A DNA stretch of 64,000 bases, taken from assembly GCA_002104535.1 (NCBI GenBank), contig NBOG01000004.1, positions 62,001-126,000 of the forward strand, given 5' to 3'. This stretch comes from Cognaticolwellia sediminilitoris (GTDB lineage: Bacteria; Pseudomonadota; Gammaproteobacteria; Enterobacterales; Alteromonadaceae). Made by a program: the position numbers and the translations under genes. The notes below the pieces were generated by a model, which ran no database searches, was not told the DNA's origin, and was given only the letters and a program-made list of their open reading frames with translations. Shown here piece after piece: positions 1 through 10,032 of the stretch; within the stretch, counting starts at the first letter, position 1; each line of letters begins with the position of its first letter.

Positions 1-682
1 CATCAGTTTCAGTCTCTGCACTCGCAATATGCGGTAATTTTAACCATGCAAAAATAGCAGCTAACAAAAGTAAAGCGGCGGTTAGTATTAAATAGGGTAC
101 TTTTACTGAGTCTGCCGAAGGCGTAATAACCATTGCATTAGCGGCTTCATTTAGGATAAATAAACCACCTAAATATGGTGCGACAGTAGTGCCTAGAGAG
201 TTAAACGCTTGTGTCATGGTTAATCTTGATGAGGCTGACTCAGAAGGTCCAAGCAAAGTAACATAAGGGTTTGCTGATACTTGTAAAATGGTTATACCGC
301 TTGCTAAAACAAAAAGTGCAGATAAAAACATTGGATAACTGTGCATTGACGCTGCGGGATAAAACATTAAACAACCTAACGCAGCAACAACTAAGCCAGC
401 GACAATACCTTTTTGATAACCCACTTTTTTCACTAATTGCCCAGCGGGCAGTGAAACTAAGAAGTAAGCACCAAAAAAACAAAATTGCACTAGCATCGAC
501 TGCGTATATGTTAAATCGAAAATAGCTTTTAAATGAGGGATTAAAATGTCATTTAAGCAGGTAATAAAACCCCACATAAAAAACAATGATGTTAATGAGA
601 TCAGAGCAAAGCGGTTTTGATGAGCAGACCCATTCATTTGCACGCTATTATTTGGCTCTAAAGTGACCGAATTTCCAGCCAT
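1..682 (-). CDS. FHS-family sugar MFS permease (GluP/FucP-like), 3' end outside window
   Basis: About 227 N-terminal codons are present, from an ATG at 680-682; the gene runs off the left edge. The protein is strongly hydrophobic with repeated membrane helices. It carries the start typical of fucose/glucose-galactose permeases, [19 protein letters not shown], followed by a second conserved stretch, [14 protein letters not shown]. Members of this family are inner-membrane proton symporters for monosaccharides. The gene lies downstream of a TonB-dependent receptor and a GH16 glucanase on the same strand. The simplest reading is import of glucose released from beta-glucan. The exact sugar cannot be read from the sequence, and the family also takes fucose, galactose or N-acetylglucosamine. 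Confidence 0.85.
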   Translation of the reverse strand, partial: MAGNSVTLEPNNSVQMNGSAHQNRFALISLTSLFFMWGFITCLNDILIPHLKAIFDLTYTQSMLVQFCFFGAYFLVSLPAGQLVKKVGYQKGIVAGLVVAALGCLMFYPAASMHSYPMFLSALFVLASGITILQVSANPYVTLLGPSESASSRLTMTQAFNSLGTTVAPYLGGLFILNEAANAMVITPSADSVKVPYLILTAALLLLAAIFAWLKLPHIASAETETD

Positions 683-833
683 AAGATAATTCCTATATGT
701 AAGAAAATAGATAGTTAGTGACGAACACAAAAAGTCAAAATCTTTCAACTTAATATGTTTGCGCGTTCATCCTAAAGGAAGCAAAGTTAAGCGGCAGTTA
801 TCTTAGCAATCTGCCGCTAACTTTAAACTATGG

Positions 834-3800
834 TTAGTTATCTAAGGTGTATCTAAAACCGAGTACATATCTTGGTCCGTATTGCGCAGCACTAACAAAC
901 TGACTTTCAAAACGACTATAAGTGCGTTCAGTTTCGTTGGTTAAGTTTACGCCATCAAAGAATACGGTCATGTTTTCAGCTACTTCATAATTAACGCTGA
1001 GATCCCACTGCATGAATTCTTCAGCATATAGCGGCGCTGAATCAGCACCCGTATCTGGTAAACCTAAACCTACTAGATAATCACTACGCCACGCACCGGT
1101 AACTTTTACCGACAAACCATCTTTTTCATAAAACATTTGTAGGTTGGCAGAGTCACTTAATCCTTCAAGTACTTTTTGTTGCCCAATGTAATAGTTATCG
1201 ACATCGACATCTCCACCAACAAACGTAGCATTAACGCCAATACCAAAACCCGACTCACCGAATACGTGCTGGACGGCAAGTTCAATACCGTTAACTCGAC
1301 GTGCTTCAACATTTTCCGGTGAGCTAATATTCCATTCAATCAACGGGTCGGTTGCGGCATCAGGCAATATACGGTTGTTTTCGCCAATACCGACACCATT
1401 AGCGACAATTTCATCGTAAATGGCTGAATCCGTAGCTTGATCACCACGCCCTTCAATTGCGGCAACAGCATTATTCCAGCGTTGACCTAAGTAAACATCA
1501 TGTAAACCTTCATAAGTGGTTGTTACTGAAGAGCCTGCAATCCAGTCATCAACATCTTTCCAGAATAAACCAACAGAAGCATAACTGGCTTCGTCATAAT
1601 AATATTCAAGTGATAGGTCTAGGTTAGTTGACTTAAATGGTTGTAGATTGGTGTTACCACGACTACCACTTCTTGAGCCTATTTTGGGCGACGGTGTTAA
1701 ACTCAGATTACCCAGCATATTTCCGAGCGAAGGACGGGTAATAGTTTGCCCAAAAGATGCCCTAGCCACTAAGTCATCACTTAGGTCAACTTTGATATCT
1801 AACATCGGCAATAACAAGTCATAGTCGCCTTCGTAATCGACTTCTACGAATTCACCACCACTGGCAAATTCAGAAATCCACTCTGAGCCACCGGCCCAGT
1901 AAACCTGTTCAACCACGCGACTTTTTGCTGGGCTCACTACATCAGTTTTTTCGTAACGAACACCTAAATTCACCTGTACATCATAACCACTAACTTCAAA
2001 GTTCCAATCGGTGGCGACAAATAAGCTGACCGTTTCTTCTTCTACTTGATTGGTTGGAAAACCATCAAAGCTGCCAATTTGGTAGACGTCACTACCCACT
2101 ACATCTGCCGTTAAATAGGCATGTTGTCTGGCAAATGCTTCATCTAAATCAAAGGTGTAGGCATAACCTGGTGCTACACCACCTGAGCCAGAGGAAAATT
2201 GGTCAAGAAAATCACCAAGATCTACCCGATTAAACATGCTGTCAGGGAAAATTTCCGCAAACGTACCATTGTTAAAACCTGGTGCATTAGCATTGTTTGC
2301 TCCGCCCCAGCCTTTTAATGATTGTTTAGTGTAAGCAGCGCCAAATTTTACCGCGTCGAGGCCATAATCGGTCTCTACTAACCACTTACCATCAAGTTGC
2401 ACTTGTGTAACTTCAGACTCAGCCGGTGTGCGGGTAAAAATACTGAAATTAGAGCCGATTTGACTTGGGCTAATTTCTTGACTGCCATTATTCCAGTTAA
2501 TGCTATAACCTGGAATATCGCCTTCTCGAAAGAAGTACTCTTTACTTGAAAGATCAGCCGAGCCCAAAATAATACGAGCATTAGCGCCAAGTCCTGCATC
2601 TTTACCATTGTCAGTTGTGGTTTTCGATGTATGAGCATCAAAAGTAAAACTCAAGTCGTCATTAGCGAACCATTCAACATTAAAGCCTGTTGCTTTTGAA
2701 TCCACTTCACTGGTTTCCCGAAATGACGTAAATGAGCCGTCATCACCAGCCGAGTTATAGTAAATCGCCGTGCCATTTTCATCGAGTTCATAAGCATTGG
2801 CATTACCACCAAATGAGCCATTCCAAACGCCCCAAGACAACGAGTTATTACCCGTAACCGCATTTGAAACTGTATGATCAAAGGTGAAAATCAAGTCATC
2901 TGTTGGCGCAAATTGCAAGGTGACTTGTGCATTGCTACGTTCACGTTGGATATCATCTTTTGCGAAACTTATTTCTTGTGGAAAGAAGGAGGCTGCTACG
3001 TTTGTAAGTTGACCATTTTCATCCAGCATTGAATATTGTTCGGCCGGATTTCCTTCAGCATCGACAGGGCGGTTATCAATAATATTTTCGGCGTCTACAA
3101 AGCTCGATAAATCTCGTCTTAACCATGAGCGCACATTCGCTCCTTGGCGTTGAAAATCGCGGCGATGGTATGAAAAGTTGGCAGAGACGCCAAACCTGTC
3201 ATCGTCAAAAGTATTACTGTAAATACCGGCAAGTTCAGGGGTGACATCATCACCTGCTTTCACTGAAGTATCGTGTATACCTTTCGCCATAATCGAAAAC
3301 TTTTGTCCTGGATTTTGCAAAGGTTTGGCAGTGACAATATTAACCGTTGCGCCTAAACCACCCGTAGGCATATCTGCACGAGCCGTTTTAATCGTTTGCA
3401 GCTCACTTACCCCTTCTGAAGACAGGTTTTCGAAATTAAATGAGCGAGTAAAACCTGTACCCGCCATTTGGCGACCATTTAAGGTCACCAAGTTAAACTC
3501 AGGCCCAAAACCACGCGCGGTAATTTGACTACCCTCACCATTTGAGCGACTGATTGTGATACCGGTAATACGTTGAAGTGACTCAGCTAAGTTAGTGTCA
3601 GGGAACTTACCCATTTCTTCTGCTGAAATGGCATCAACGACACCTGACATATCGCGTTTAATGTTCATTGAACGCACTAAACTGCCACGAATACCCGATA
3701 CCGTTATGACTTCTAATTCTGCTTCTTTTTCAGTTAATGCCGCGTCTGACTCTTGCGCTAGCACCTGTTGATTTAAGCCTGTGGCTATAATGGCAGATAT

Positions 3801-3842
3801 ACAAACCGCTAAATGTTTTTTTGAAAATTTTAAATGTTTCAT
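834..3842 (-). CDS. TonB-dependent receptor, oligosaccharide-type
   Basis: The protein is 1002 aa, including a signal peptide (residues 1-29, ending near VLAQE). A plug domain starts around residue 45 with VITVSGIRGSLVRSMNIKR and continues through the LAESLQRITGITI and GQ/GR loop segments. A long 22-strand-type barrel follows, ending in an aromatic terminal strand (YVLGFRYTLDN). This is the outer-membrane receptor class that marine Alteromonadales use for plant and algal oligosaccharides, energised by TonB-ExbBD. It lies 76 bp downstream of the GH16 gene and about 150 bp upstream of the sugar permease. It therefore most likely imports laminari-oligosaccharides. Substrate is inferred from neighbours only. 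Confidence 0.92.
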   Translation of the reverse strand: MKHLKFSKKHLAVCISAIIATGLNQQVLAQESDAALTEKEAELEVITVSGIRGSLVRSMNIKRDMSGVVDAISAEEMGKFPDTNLAESLQRITGITISRSNGEGSQITARGFGPEFNLVTLNGRQMAGTGFTRSFNFENLSSEGVSELQTIKTARADMPTGGLGATVNIVTAKPLQNPGQKFSIMAKGIHDTSVKAGDDVTPELAGIYSNTFDDDRFGVSANFSYHRRDFQRQGANVRSWLRRDLSSFVDAENIIDNRPVDAEGNPAEQYSMLDENGQLTNVAASFFPQEISFAKDDIQRERSNAQVTLQFAPTDDLIFTFDHTVSNAVTGNNSLSWGVWNGSFGGNANAYELDENGTAIYYNSAGDDGSFTSFRETSEVDSKATGFNVEWFANDDLSFTFDAHTSKTTTDNGKDAGLGANARIILGSADLSSKEYFFREGDIPGYSINWNNGSQEISPSQIGSNFSIFTRTPAESEVTQVQLDGKWLVETDYGLDAVKFGAAYTKQSLKGWGGANNANAPGFNNGTFAEIFPDSMFNRVDLGDFLDQFSSGSGGVAPGYAYTFDLDEAFARQHAYLTADVVGSDVYQIGSFDGFPTNQVEEETVSLFVATDWNFEVSGYDVQVNLGVRYEKTDVVSPAKSRVVEQVYWAGGSEWISEFASGGEFVEVDYEGDYDLLLPMLDIKVDLSDDLVARASFGQTITRPSLGNMLGNLSLTPSPKIGSRSGSRGNTNLQPFKSTNLDLSLEYYYDEASYASVGLFWKDVDDWIAGSSVTTTYEGLHDVYLGQRWNNAVAAIEGRGDQATDSAIYDEIVANGVGIGENNRILPDAATDPLIEWNISSPENVEARRVNGIELAVQHVFGESGFGIGVNATFVGGDVDVDNYYIGQQKVLEGLSDSANLQMFYEKDGLSVKVTGAWRSDYLVGLGLPDTGADSAPLYAEEFMQWDLSVNYEVAENMTVFFDGVNLTNETERTYSRFESQFVSAAQYGPRYVLGFRYTLDN

Positions 3843-3918
3843 GTTAAACCTACTTAGTTAAATTAGTTTGAGTTAGCGCGAGGGCATTAGCACGGCGCGC
3901 AACTTTTTAATTAGGTGT

Positions 3919-6900
3919 TTATGGAGCAGTAATCGCGACGTTATCCAGTCGATATACTGTACCCTCACCCGTTCCCCAAGCAGGGAAAACCATAATTACG
4001 TCAATCTCACTAACATCTAAGCCTGCATCAAATAAATCACTCAGTGCATAGGTATAGGTTTGCCATTCACCAACAACCGGTGCAGCTCCTTCCTGGCTTG
4101 CCGTTAAGTCCATCTCAACCGCAGATGTGGTATCGCCAGCTTCAATTTTAAACTTCCACACTGCGTCTGGATTATTAGGCGCACTGACCATTTTCATATC
4201 AAACTTCACAACACCATTTTGTTGAATACCACTAGCGTCGTAATAAACACTTTCATTTGCTAAGAAGCCCATAACCGTAGGCGTAGCTCCGATAACAAAT
4301 TCTGCAACCATACCGTGATCAGCGTCATCTGTTTCTTCTGTTGGCGTTGAACCACCACAGCAATCCCAAATTGGCCACTCTGGATTTTGCGCATTGTCAT
4401 ACAAAGTTAAACCTTGTGGAGCAGGTACACTGGCTGGGTCATATATCATCACGTTGTCTAAACGATAAACCGCACCTTCACCGGTACCCCATGCAGGAAA
4501 TACCATGATGACGTCAATGGCACTTAAATCAAGGCCCGCATCGTATAAATCTTGTAATGAATACGTGTAGGTTTGCCATTGACCAACGACGGGAGTTGCG
4601 CCTTCTTGACTAGCGCTCAAATCGAGCTCAACTGCAGACGAAGTATCACCGGCTTCAATTTTAAATTTCCATACTGCGTTAGCGTCATTTGGCGCGCTGA
4701 TGACTTTCATTTCGAACTGCATTACGCCATTACTTAATAAACTTGATGCGTCTAAATAAACGTCATCGTCAGCAAGAAGTCCCATTACTGTAGGCGACGC
4801 GCCGATAACAAATTCAGCAGTCATACCATGTTCAGTATCGTCATTCTCAAGAGTTGGTGTTGAACCACCACAACAATCCCAAATAGACCATTGTTCTTTC
4901 ACATCGTCAGCGAATAAAACATGACCATTAAAGCCTGTTGAAGCATTTGGATCGTAAATTTTGGCATTATCGACACGATACACTGCGCCTTCACCAGAGC
5001 CCCATGCAGGGAATATCATAATGACATCGATAGCACTAACATCTAAACCAGCATTGGCTAAGTCTGCAAGGTTAAAGGTATAGGTTTGCCATTGACCAGC
5101 AGCAGGTACCACACCTTCAACGCTGCCTGATAATGGCAATTCAACCGCTGAAGTATTGTTATCCGCTTCTACTTTAAATAACCAGGTGGCGCCAGCATCG
5201 TTAGGCGTAGCCACAACTTTCATATCAAACTGGATAACGCCGTTAGCTAAAATACTTGTGCCATCAAATGGTGCAGGTGTATCCGTGTTTCCTTCACGAG
5301 AGATAAAGCCCATGACCGTTGGGTCAGCACCAATACTAAATTCTGCGACTGCGCCATGTGCTTCATCATCAGTTTCAACCGTTGGTGTTGAACCACCACA
5401 ACAATCCCACATAGGCCAGCTTGGGTTTTCAGCATCCTCAAACAATACTACTTGTGGGGAGGCACCAGTGTCTGCTGCAATCGTTAAGTTCGCCACTTGA
5501 TAAACCGCACCTTCGCCGGTGCCCCAAGCTGGAAATATCATCACAACATCAATTGCACTTAAGTCTAAACCGGCATCAGCTAAAGCTTGTAAAGGAAAAG
5601 AATAGGTTTGCCATGCACCAGCTGTTGGCACTACACCTTCTGAACTCGTCGATAAAGCAACTTCAGCCGCTGTACCGCCTTCTTGGCTTTCTACTTTTAA
5701 TACCCATGTTGATTCCGCATTGCTTGGCGCAGTGACAACTTTCATATCAAATTGTAATTTGCCAGTAGCAATAAGTGGTGAAGCGTCAAATGGACTTGCT
5801 TTTCCTGCGGGATCATCGATAAAGGCATCGCGAGAAATAAAGCCATTAACGGTTGGCGTTGCGCCAACATAAAATTCAACTACGTCACCTTTCTCTGCAT
5901 CAGCGATAATCATAGGTGTTGAACCACCACAACAATCCCATGCTGGCCAGTTTGGGTTAATAGTGCCACCAAATATAGTTAAGTTTTGCGCAACACCGGT
6001 TGACGGGGGAGATGGGATAGGCGCTTTACCTTCCACTAAGGCATCAGTTACTTTATCGTAACCTGGACGAACAGTTTCACAACCTTTGCCTGTTTCTGGG
6101 TTCTGTTGACATTGATAAACACGAACATAATCAACTTCAAAACTTTGACCACCTTCAAATGCACTGGCATCAATACCTGTGTTATTAACACTTTCAGGCC
6201 AACTACCACCAACGGCAAAGTTTAAAACAAGATAAAACTGCTGATCAAAGGGTGCATTGTCCCAAAATGTTGTTAACTCGCCAGAGACAAGGTCAAAATT
6301 CTCCGTGAACCAACCTCGATGAGCTAAGCCCACGGCTTCATCTTTACTGTTATAACGCACAGTTGATTTACGCTGAGTGGCATACAAATAATTGTCTACA
6401 TACCAACGTATTTCACCTTCTTGCCATTCAATTGCGTATGTATGGAAACCATCGGCAGGGTTAATGCCATCAGGCAAAGTATATGCTTTCCCTGAATTAG
6501 AGTTATCAGGCCATTCCTTTCCGTAATGTAATGTGCCATAAACGTTGGCTTCTACATTACCTTCACTATCAGTAGTTTTTAAATTCACTGCCTCAACAAT
6601 ATCTATTTCACCCGACTTTGGCCAACCACCGTACATTTCATCAGTAGGCATCATCCAAAAAGCTGGCCACGCGCCTTGCCCACTAGGCAGTTTAGCGCTC
6701 ATTTCAATACGACCATATTTAAAGTCTGCTTTATAGCGACTATTTATACGTGCAGATGTATAAGGTTGATCGGCACCTTCTTCAGCAGGCATCGCAACTA
6801 TATTTAGTTTACCATCCGCTTGAAACGAGTTAGCTTCGCTGTCGGTGTAACATTGTTTCTCTTGGTTACCACCACCTTGACAATTAACCTCGTGCGTCCA

Positions 6901-7089
6901 GTTATTGCTATCAATACTGGCTCCGTCAAATTCGTCACTCCACACCATCTTCCAGTCACTAACAGGTTGCTGTGGATCTACGGCAGTGGTATTTGTTTTA
7001 GTTTCAACGCTGCTACCACCACAACCGACAAAGGATACGGTTGATAACAAAGCGAGCAATGTTGTAATTTTTTTTGCAGCTTTTAACAT
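3919..7089 (-). CDS. GH16 beta-glucanase (laminarinase-like) lipoprotein with four C-terminal repeat modules
   Basis: The protein is 1056 aa. A lipoprotein-type signal ends at VGC23, with Phe at position -3 of the lipobox, so it is slightly off consensus. A GH16 domain spans roughly residues 45-335, with the active-site motif GEIDIVEA. There E161 is the expected nucleophile, D163 the helper and E166 the acid/base. Typical GH16 substrate and fold motifs surround it (WSDEFDG, AFWMMP, NFAVGGSWP). After a Pro-rich linker come four tandem modules of about 172-180 aa. Each starts with a WDCCGGSTP motif and ends with an IDVxMxFPAWGxGEGxVYxxxN motif, as in beta-sandwich carbohydrate-binding domains. 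Family knowledge points to endo-beta-1,3(4)-glucan cleavage at the cell surface. The repeats probably bind glucan, which is inferred. Confidence 0.9.
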   Translation of the reverse strand: MLKAAKKITTLLALLSTVSFVGCGGSSVETKTNTTAVDPQQPVSDWKMVWSDEFDGASIDSNNWTHEVNCQGGGNQEKQCYTDSEANSFQADGKLNIVAMPAEEGADQPYTSARINSRYKADFKYGRIEMSAKLPSGQGAWPAFWMMPTDEMYGGWPKSGEIDIVEAVNLKTTDSEGNVEANVYGTLHYGKEWPDNSNSGKAYTLPDGINPADGFHTYAIEWQEGEIRWYVDNYLYATQRKSTVRYNSKDEAVGLAHRGWFTENFDLVSGELTTFWDNAPFDQQFYLVLNFAVGGSWPESVNNTGIDASAFEGGQSFEVDYVRVYQCQQNPETGKGCETVRPGYDKVTDALVEGKAPIPSPPSTGVAQNLTIFGGTINPNWPAWDCCGGSTPMIIADAEKGDVVEFYVGATPTVNGFISRDAFIDDPAGKASPFDASPLIATGKLQFDMKVVTAPSNAESTWVLKVESQEGGTAAEVALSTSSEGVVPTAGAWQTYSFPLQALADAGLDLSAIDVVMIFPAWGTGEGAVYQVANLTIAADTGASPQVVLFEDAENPSWPMWDCCGGSTPTVETDDEAHGAVAEFSIGADPTVMGFISREGNTDTPAPFDGTSILANGVIQFDMKVVATPNDAGATWLFKVEADNNTSAVELPLSGSVEGVVPAAGQWQTYTFNLADLANAGLDVSAIDVIMIFPAWGSGEGAVYRVDNAKIYDPNASTGFNGHVLFADDVKEQWSIWDCCGGSTPTLENDDTEHGMTAEFVIGASPTVMGLLADDDVYLDASSLLSNGVMQFEMKVISAPNDANAVWKFKIEAGDTSSAVELDLSASQEGATPVVGQWQTYTYSLQDLYDAGLDLSAIDVIMVFPAWGTGEGAVYRLDNVMIYDPASVPAPQGLTLYDNAQNPEWPIWDCCGGSTPTEETDDADHGMVAEFVIGATPTVMGFLANESVYYDASGIQQNGVVKFDMKMVSAPNNPDAVWKFKIEAGDTTSAVEMDLTASQEGAAPVVGEWQTYTYALSDLFDAGLDVSEIDVIMVFPAWGTGEGTVYRLDNVAITAP

Positions 7090-7389
7090 AATTTATTTTC
7101 CAATTACCCAACTACTTTTGTTGTACTAGCTGTTGTACCTAACTCCACATCATTTTCATTATATTCATTCATGTGAAACTATTAACAGCATAGCTTGATA
7201 GCCCAATATTATTCCAATAACAAAGACTATCCCCCGAAATCATACTGAGATATATAACAAATAGTTACAAACGAAATGCGCTGTAGTGGTTACTGAATGC
7301 GGCATGAATTTTTTTTGACAAAACGATGAGTTAAGGCGGTACAAAAACACGACAAGAGGTGTAACTTGAAATTTATGTAATTAAAGTGC
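7090..7389. other. Intergenic region: leader of the glucan operon
   Basis: This is 300 bp without a gene, between the response regulator stop and the GH16 start. It must hold the promoter for the minus-strand GH16-TonB receptor-permease series. The only structure I can point to is the word ATATAACAAATA at 7252-7263, followed by AAATGCG at 7274-7280; both recur upstream of the histidine kinase. No convincing terminator was found. Confidence 0.5.
7252..7280 (-). promoter_or_regulatory. Candidate response-regulator site upstream of GH16
   Basis: The 12-mer ATATAACAAATA (7252-7263) plus AAATGCG (7274-7280) also occurs upstream of the LytS-like kinase at 9386-9397 and 9414-9420. It lies 163 bp before the GH16 start. 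LytTR proteins usually bind AT-rich direct repeats, so a shared operator is plausible. The gap between the two words differs (10 versus 16 bp), which weakens the case. Confidence 0.35.
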
Positions 7390-8220
7390 TTAAATTTGTT
7401 TTGCCTCTATAACTTTTTGAATGTCAGCACTGTAATTACGACTTACCTTCAATTGTATGTCGTCACCTAACTCAAGTATGCTTTCACTATTACGCAGTGG
7501 TTTAATACTTTTAATACAATTTACATTCACTAGTGTAGATTTATGGATGCGAGAAAATATTTTCGGGTCAAGCTGACTCGCTAATTTTTTCATCGTTATT
7601 CGGACAATATGAGTCTCACTTTGCGTATGCACACACATGTAATCTCCAGCCGCATCTATCCAACGAATTTCGTTTATGGGTAAAAATATCTTTTCATGGT
7701 CATTGTTTTTAATCACCAACTCTTGATTAAAAAGCGTCGGCAAGGGTTTATCTGATGCTAACCAATTTTCTAACTCTGTTACGGCAATACCCGAAGTTTC
7801 ACCTAATGCGCGTAAAAGCTTGAATTTTTCTTTACTTGAATCTACCGGTTTAACTCGTTGCATTATCCGCTCAACGGTTTTCTTTAAACGCCCTAAGTTT
7901 GCCGGCTTTAATACATAATCTATCGCATTGAGTTCAAACGCATCAAGAGCATATTCACCATAGGCACTGACAAAAACAACCATAGGCAAGACATCAGCCT
8001 GCAGCGCTTGAACGACTTCAATACCGTTTAGCCCTGGTAAACGTAGATCTAAAAAAAGCACATCAGGATTTAATGTTTGACATAAATGTATCGCTTCATC
8101 GCCATCACTTGCTTGAGCGATAACCTCTATTTCAGGTAATTTTTCTAAGCGTAACCTCAGCCCTTCTAAAGCTAGCGGTTCATCATCAACAATAATCGCC
8201 GTTAACGGTTTATTTAACAT
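7390..8220 (-). CDS. LytTR-family response regulator
   Basis: The protein is 276 aa. A receiver domain occupies residues 6-120, with acidic pocket D12/D13, a phospho-acceptor aspartate at D58 (LFLDLRLPG) and the VLKPA lysine. A linker leads to a LytTR DNA-binding domain at about residues 165-270, with the family signature IRWIDAAGDYMCVHT and FSRIHKSTLVNVNCI. It is paired with the upstream sensor kinase, with only 9 bp between them, so the two are one operon. The adjacent glucan locus is the obvious target, although that is inference. Confidence 0.93.
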   Translation of the reverse strand: MLNKPLTAIIVDDEPLALEGLRLRLEKLPEIEVIAQASDGDEAIHLCQTLNPDVLFLDLRLPGLNGIEVVQALQADVLPMVVFVSAYGEYALDAFELNAIDYVLKPANLGRLKKTVERIMQRVKPVDSSKEKFKLLRALGETSGIAVTELENWLASDKPLPTLFNQELVIKNNDHEKIFLPINEIRWIDAAGDYMCVHTQSETHIVRITMKKLASQLDPKIFSRIHKSTLVNVNCIKSIKPLRNSESILELGDDIQLKVSRNYSADIQKVIEAKQI

Positions 8221-8229
8221 AATTGCCCC

Positions 8230-9345
8230 CTACTTCTCAAAAGGAATTGAAATTGCGACCGTAGTTCCGCCGTCGCTAGTGTTGGTAATATCAACTTGAT
8301 AATCACCATTAAACATTGCACTTAATCTTGCTTGCGTGTTTTTCAAACCAATGCCAAAGCCATTGCTGGCTTTACCTTGGCTTTCTTGTCCATTATCAGC
8401 AACTTGTATTAATAATCGTTCACCAACTTGTTTGGCACTTATGCGAATTTTTCCGTCAGACTTTCTTAATTCTATCGCGTATTTAATAGCGTTCTCGACA
8501 AGTGGTTGCAATAACATACAGGGCACCTGACAAGCTAAAACCGTTTTACAAACATCTATTTCGACATTAAGCCTGTCGACAAACCTGACTTTTTCAATCG
8601 ATAAATAAAGCTCTATTAACTCTAACTCTTTAAGTAAACTTGTTTTACTTTTGTCATTTTTATCTAATGAATACCTAAAGAACTCGCACAATTTATCTAA
8701 CATTTCATTTGCAGTTTCATTCTCATTCTTATAAATCAGCGTTGATATTGCATTCATGGTGTTGAACATAAAGTGAGGATTTAATTGATAACGCAACATT
8801 TGCAACTGTGCATCTTTAGTGGCGGTTTGTGCGCGCAACAGCATTTCATGCTCTCGTTGCAACTTAGTGTTGTACAGCATAATAAAATAAATTGATGTCC
8901 ATACAAACATTGTTGTTAACGAGAATAACAACCAGCCACCAAACTCCAGCATATTCCATGCTTCATTCCATTGCTGCTGATAAACCACTATTTTGTAGAA
9001 ACTGAGCTTAATGACATTAAATAATAAGCCTAAAGTAGCGGCAGAAATAAAGCTTAATAACAGTGTTTTCTTAAGGGGAAGATGAACAATGCTTTTTATC
9101 AATTGCCACTGTAAATAAGATAAAATAAAGCCACTTAATGTTTCAAGCACTAAATTCAGTAACTGGCCGGATAAATTAAAACCTGTTTGGCCTATTTGTG
9201 GTCGAATAATCGCTAAAAAAACCACCACGGCATAACCTAACCAGCCGGCAATTTGTAAGGTCCAAAATTGGTGACTTTGTTTAGAGAAAGCTTGTGGCCC
9301 TAACTCAAGTGTACTTTCAGCAGGTTTATCGTCAATCATTTCCAT
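8230..9345 (-). CDS. LytS/YehU-type sensor histidine kinase
   Basis: The protein is 371 aa. Four hydrophobic segments lie in the first 170 residues, with no large extracytoplasmic domain. A short coiled region leads into a His_kinase (PF06580-type) domain. The phospho-acceptor is in QLNPHFMFNTMNAIS, and the ATP-binding N box is PLVENAIKYAI. The catalytic G box (NGFGIGLKNTQARL) is intact. It phosphorylates the LytTR regulator encoded directly downstream. The lack of a visible sensor domain suggests it senses within or at the membrane, or through a partner. The start ATG lies in ATGGAAATG; the second ATG is also possible. Confidence 0.9.
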   Translation of the reverse strand: MEMIDDKPAESTLELGPQAFSKQSHQFWTLQIAGWLGYAVVVFLAIIRPQIGQTGFNLSGQLLNLVLETLSGFILSYLQWQLIKSIVHLPLKKTLLLSFISAATLGLLFNVIKLSFYKIVVYQQQWNEAWNMLEFGGWLLFSLTTMFVWTSIYFIMLYNTKLQREHEMLLRAQTATKDAQLQMLRYQLNPHFMFNTMNAISTLIYKNENETANEMLDKLCEFFRYSLDKNDKSKTSLLKELELIELYLSIEKVRFVDRLNVEIDVCKTVLACQVPCMLLQPLVENAIKYAIELRKSDGKIRISAKQVGERLLIQVADNGQESQGKASNGFGIGLKNTQARLSAMFNGDYQVDITNTSDGGTTVAISIPFEK

Positions 9346-9385
9346 TTCAAGTTAGCAACTTAACTTATATATCAATGATACCAAG

Positions 9386-9420
9386 ATATAACAAATATCA
9401 TCAATCGAGCAACAAATGCG
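9386..9420 (-). promoter_or_regulatory. Candidate autoregulatory site upstream of the LytS-like kinase
   Basis: This is the second copy of the ATATAACAAATA word (9386-9397), with AAATGCG at 9414-9420. On the minus strand two imperfect ATTTGTT elements start 21 bp apart, close to the two-turn spacing typical of LytTR direct repeats. It lies about 41 bp before the kinase start. Confidence 0.35.
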
Positions 9421-9520
9421 ACAAGTCGAGATAAAATTGCGATAACTCAGTGATGATTAACTACAAAAAGAAATGATTGAATATGAGGAGGGTAATGCTA
9501 TTAGGTATCATTAATGGTGG

Positions 9521-9994
9521 CTACATCTCTATCGTTCTAATTAGAAAATACGTTGGCCAAAGCTCCCTTACTTCACGCTCCCAATAGGGTTCGGTTTTAC
9601 CGTTAGGCTGCTGCAAAAGCCAATACTTAGCCCACTTTTGCACATTCTTTCCAGATTTACTGAGTTTTAAAGGAGAGAATCGACGTTTATATTGCTTGCC
9701 TTTATATTCAAAAACCGTGTTATTTCTGGCGCGTTTATGCAATTCATCTAACTCAGCACTAATTATTTCTACTTCAGATAAAGGCATGTAACCTTGTTTT
9801 TTTAGACAAACAACTATTTCAGCTTTTTTTATGCTCACCTGCATATACTCATCTATATGTGGGGTATATACTTTGCCGGTTAAACCATAAATAGAAGCTA
9901 GCTCTCTATCGGCGAGCGCTTTAAGTGGCAGTAACTCTTGATTAACCTCAGTAAGATCACTCATCACGTTTAGCTTCTTGATTATTTTAGCCAA
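9521..9994 (-). CDS. Uncharacterised small basic protein
   Basis: This is a 157-aa soluble protein whose family I do not recognise. It has a predicted helical N-terminal half rich in Glu/Leu and Lys, and a basic aromatic C-terminal half (EYKGKQYKRRF, then KWAKYWLL and YWEREVRELWPTYFLIR). No Cys pair, signal peptide or membrane segment is visible. The TTG start is favoured because GGAG lies 8 bases before it; an ATG 10 codons inside is the alternative. It follows the 2OG oxygenase gene by 38 bp on the same strand, so co-transcription is likely. Confidence 0.6.
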   Translation of the reverse strand: MAKIIKKLNVMSDLTEVNQELLPLKALADRELASIYGLTGKVYTPHIDEYMQVSIKKAEIVVCLKKQGYMPLSEVEIISAELDELHKRARNNTVFEYKGKQYKRRFSPLKLSKSGKNVQKWAKYWLLQQPNGKTEPYWEREVRELWPTYFLIRTIEM

Positions 9995-10032
9995 CTAGCT
10001 TTCTCCATTTTCTGACATAGTTATTTACTCAC

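Noticed and set aside
240-525. Overlapping open frames on both strands in the first 500 bp
   Set aside because: The minus-strand frame starting at 682 gives a continuous sugar-permease sequence. The other frames have no family-like sequence and are shadows.
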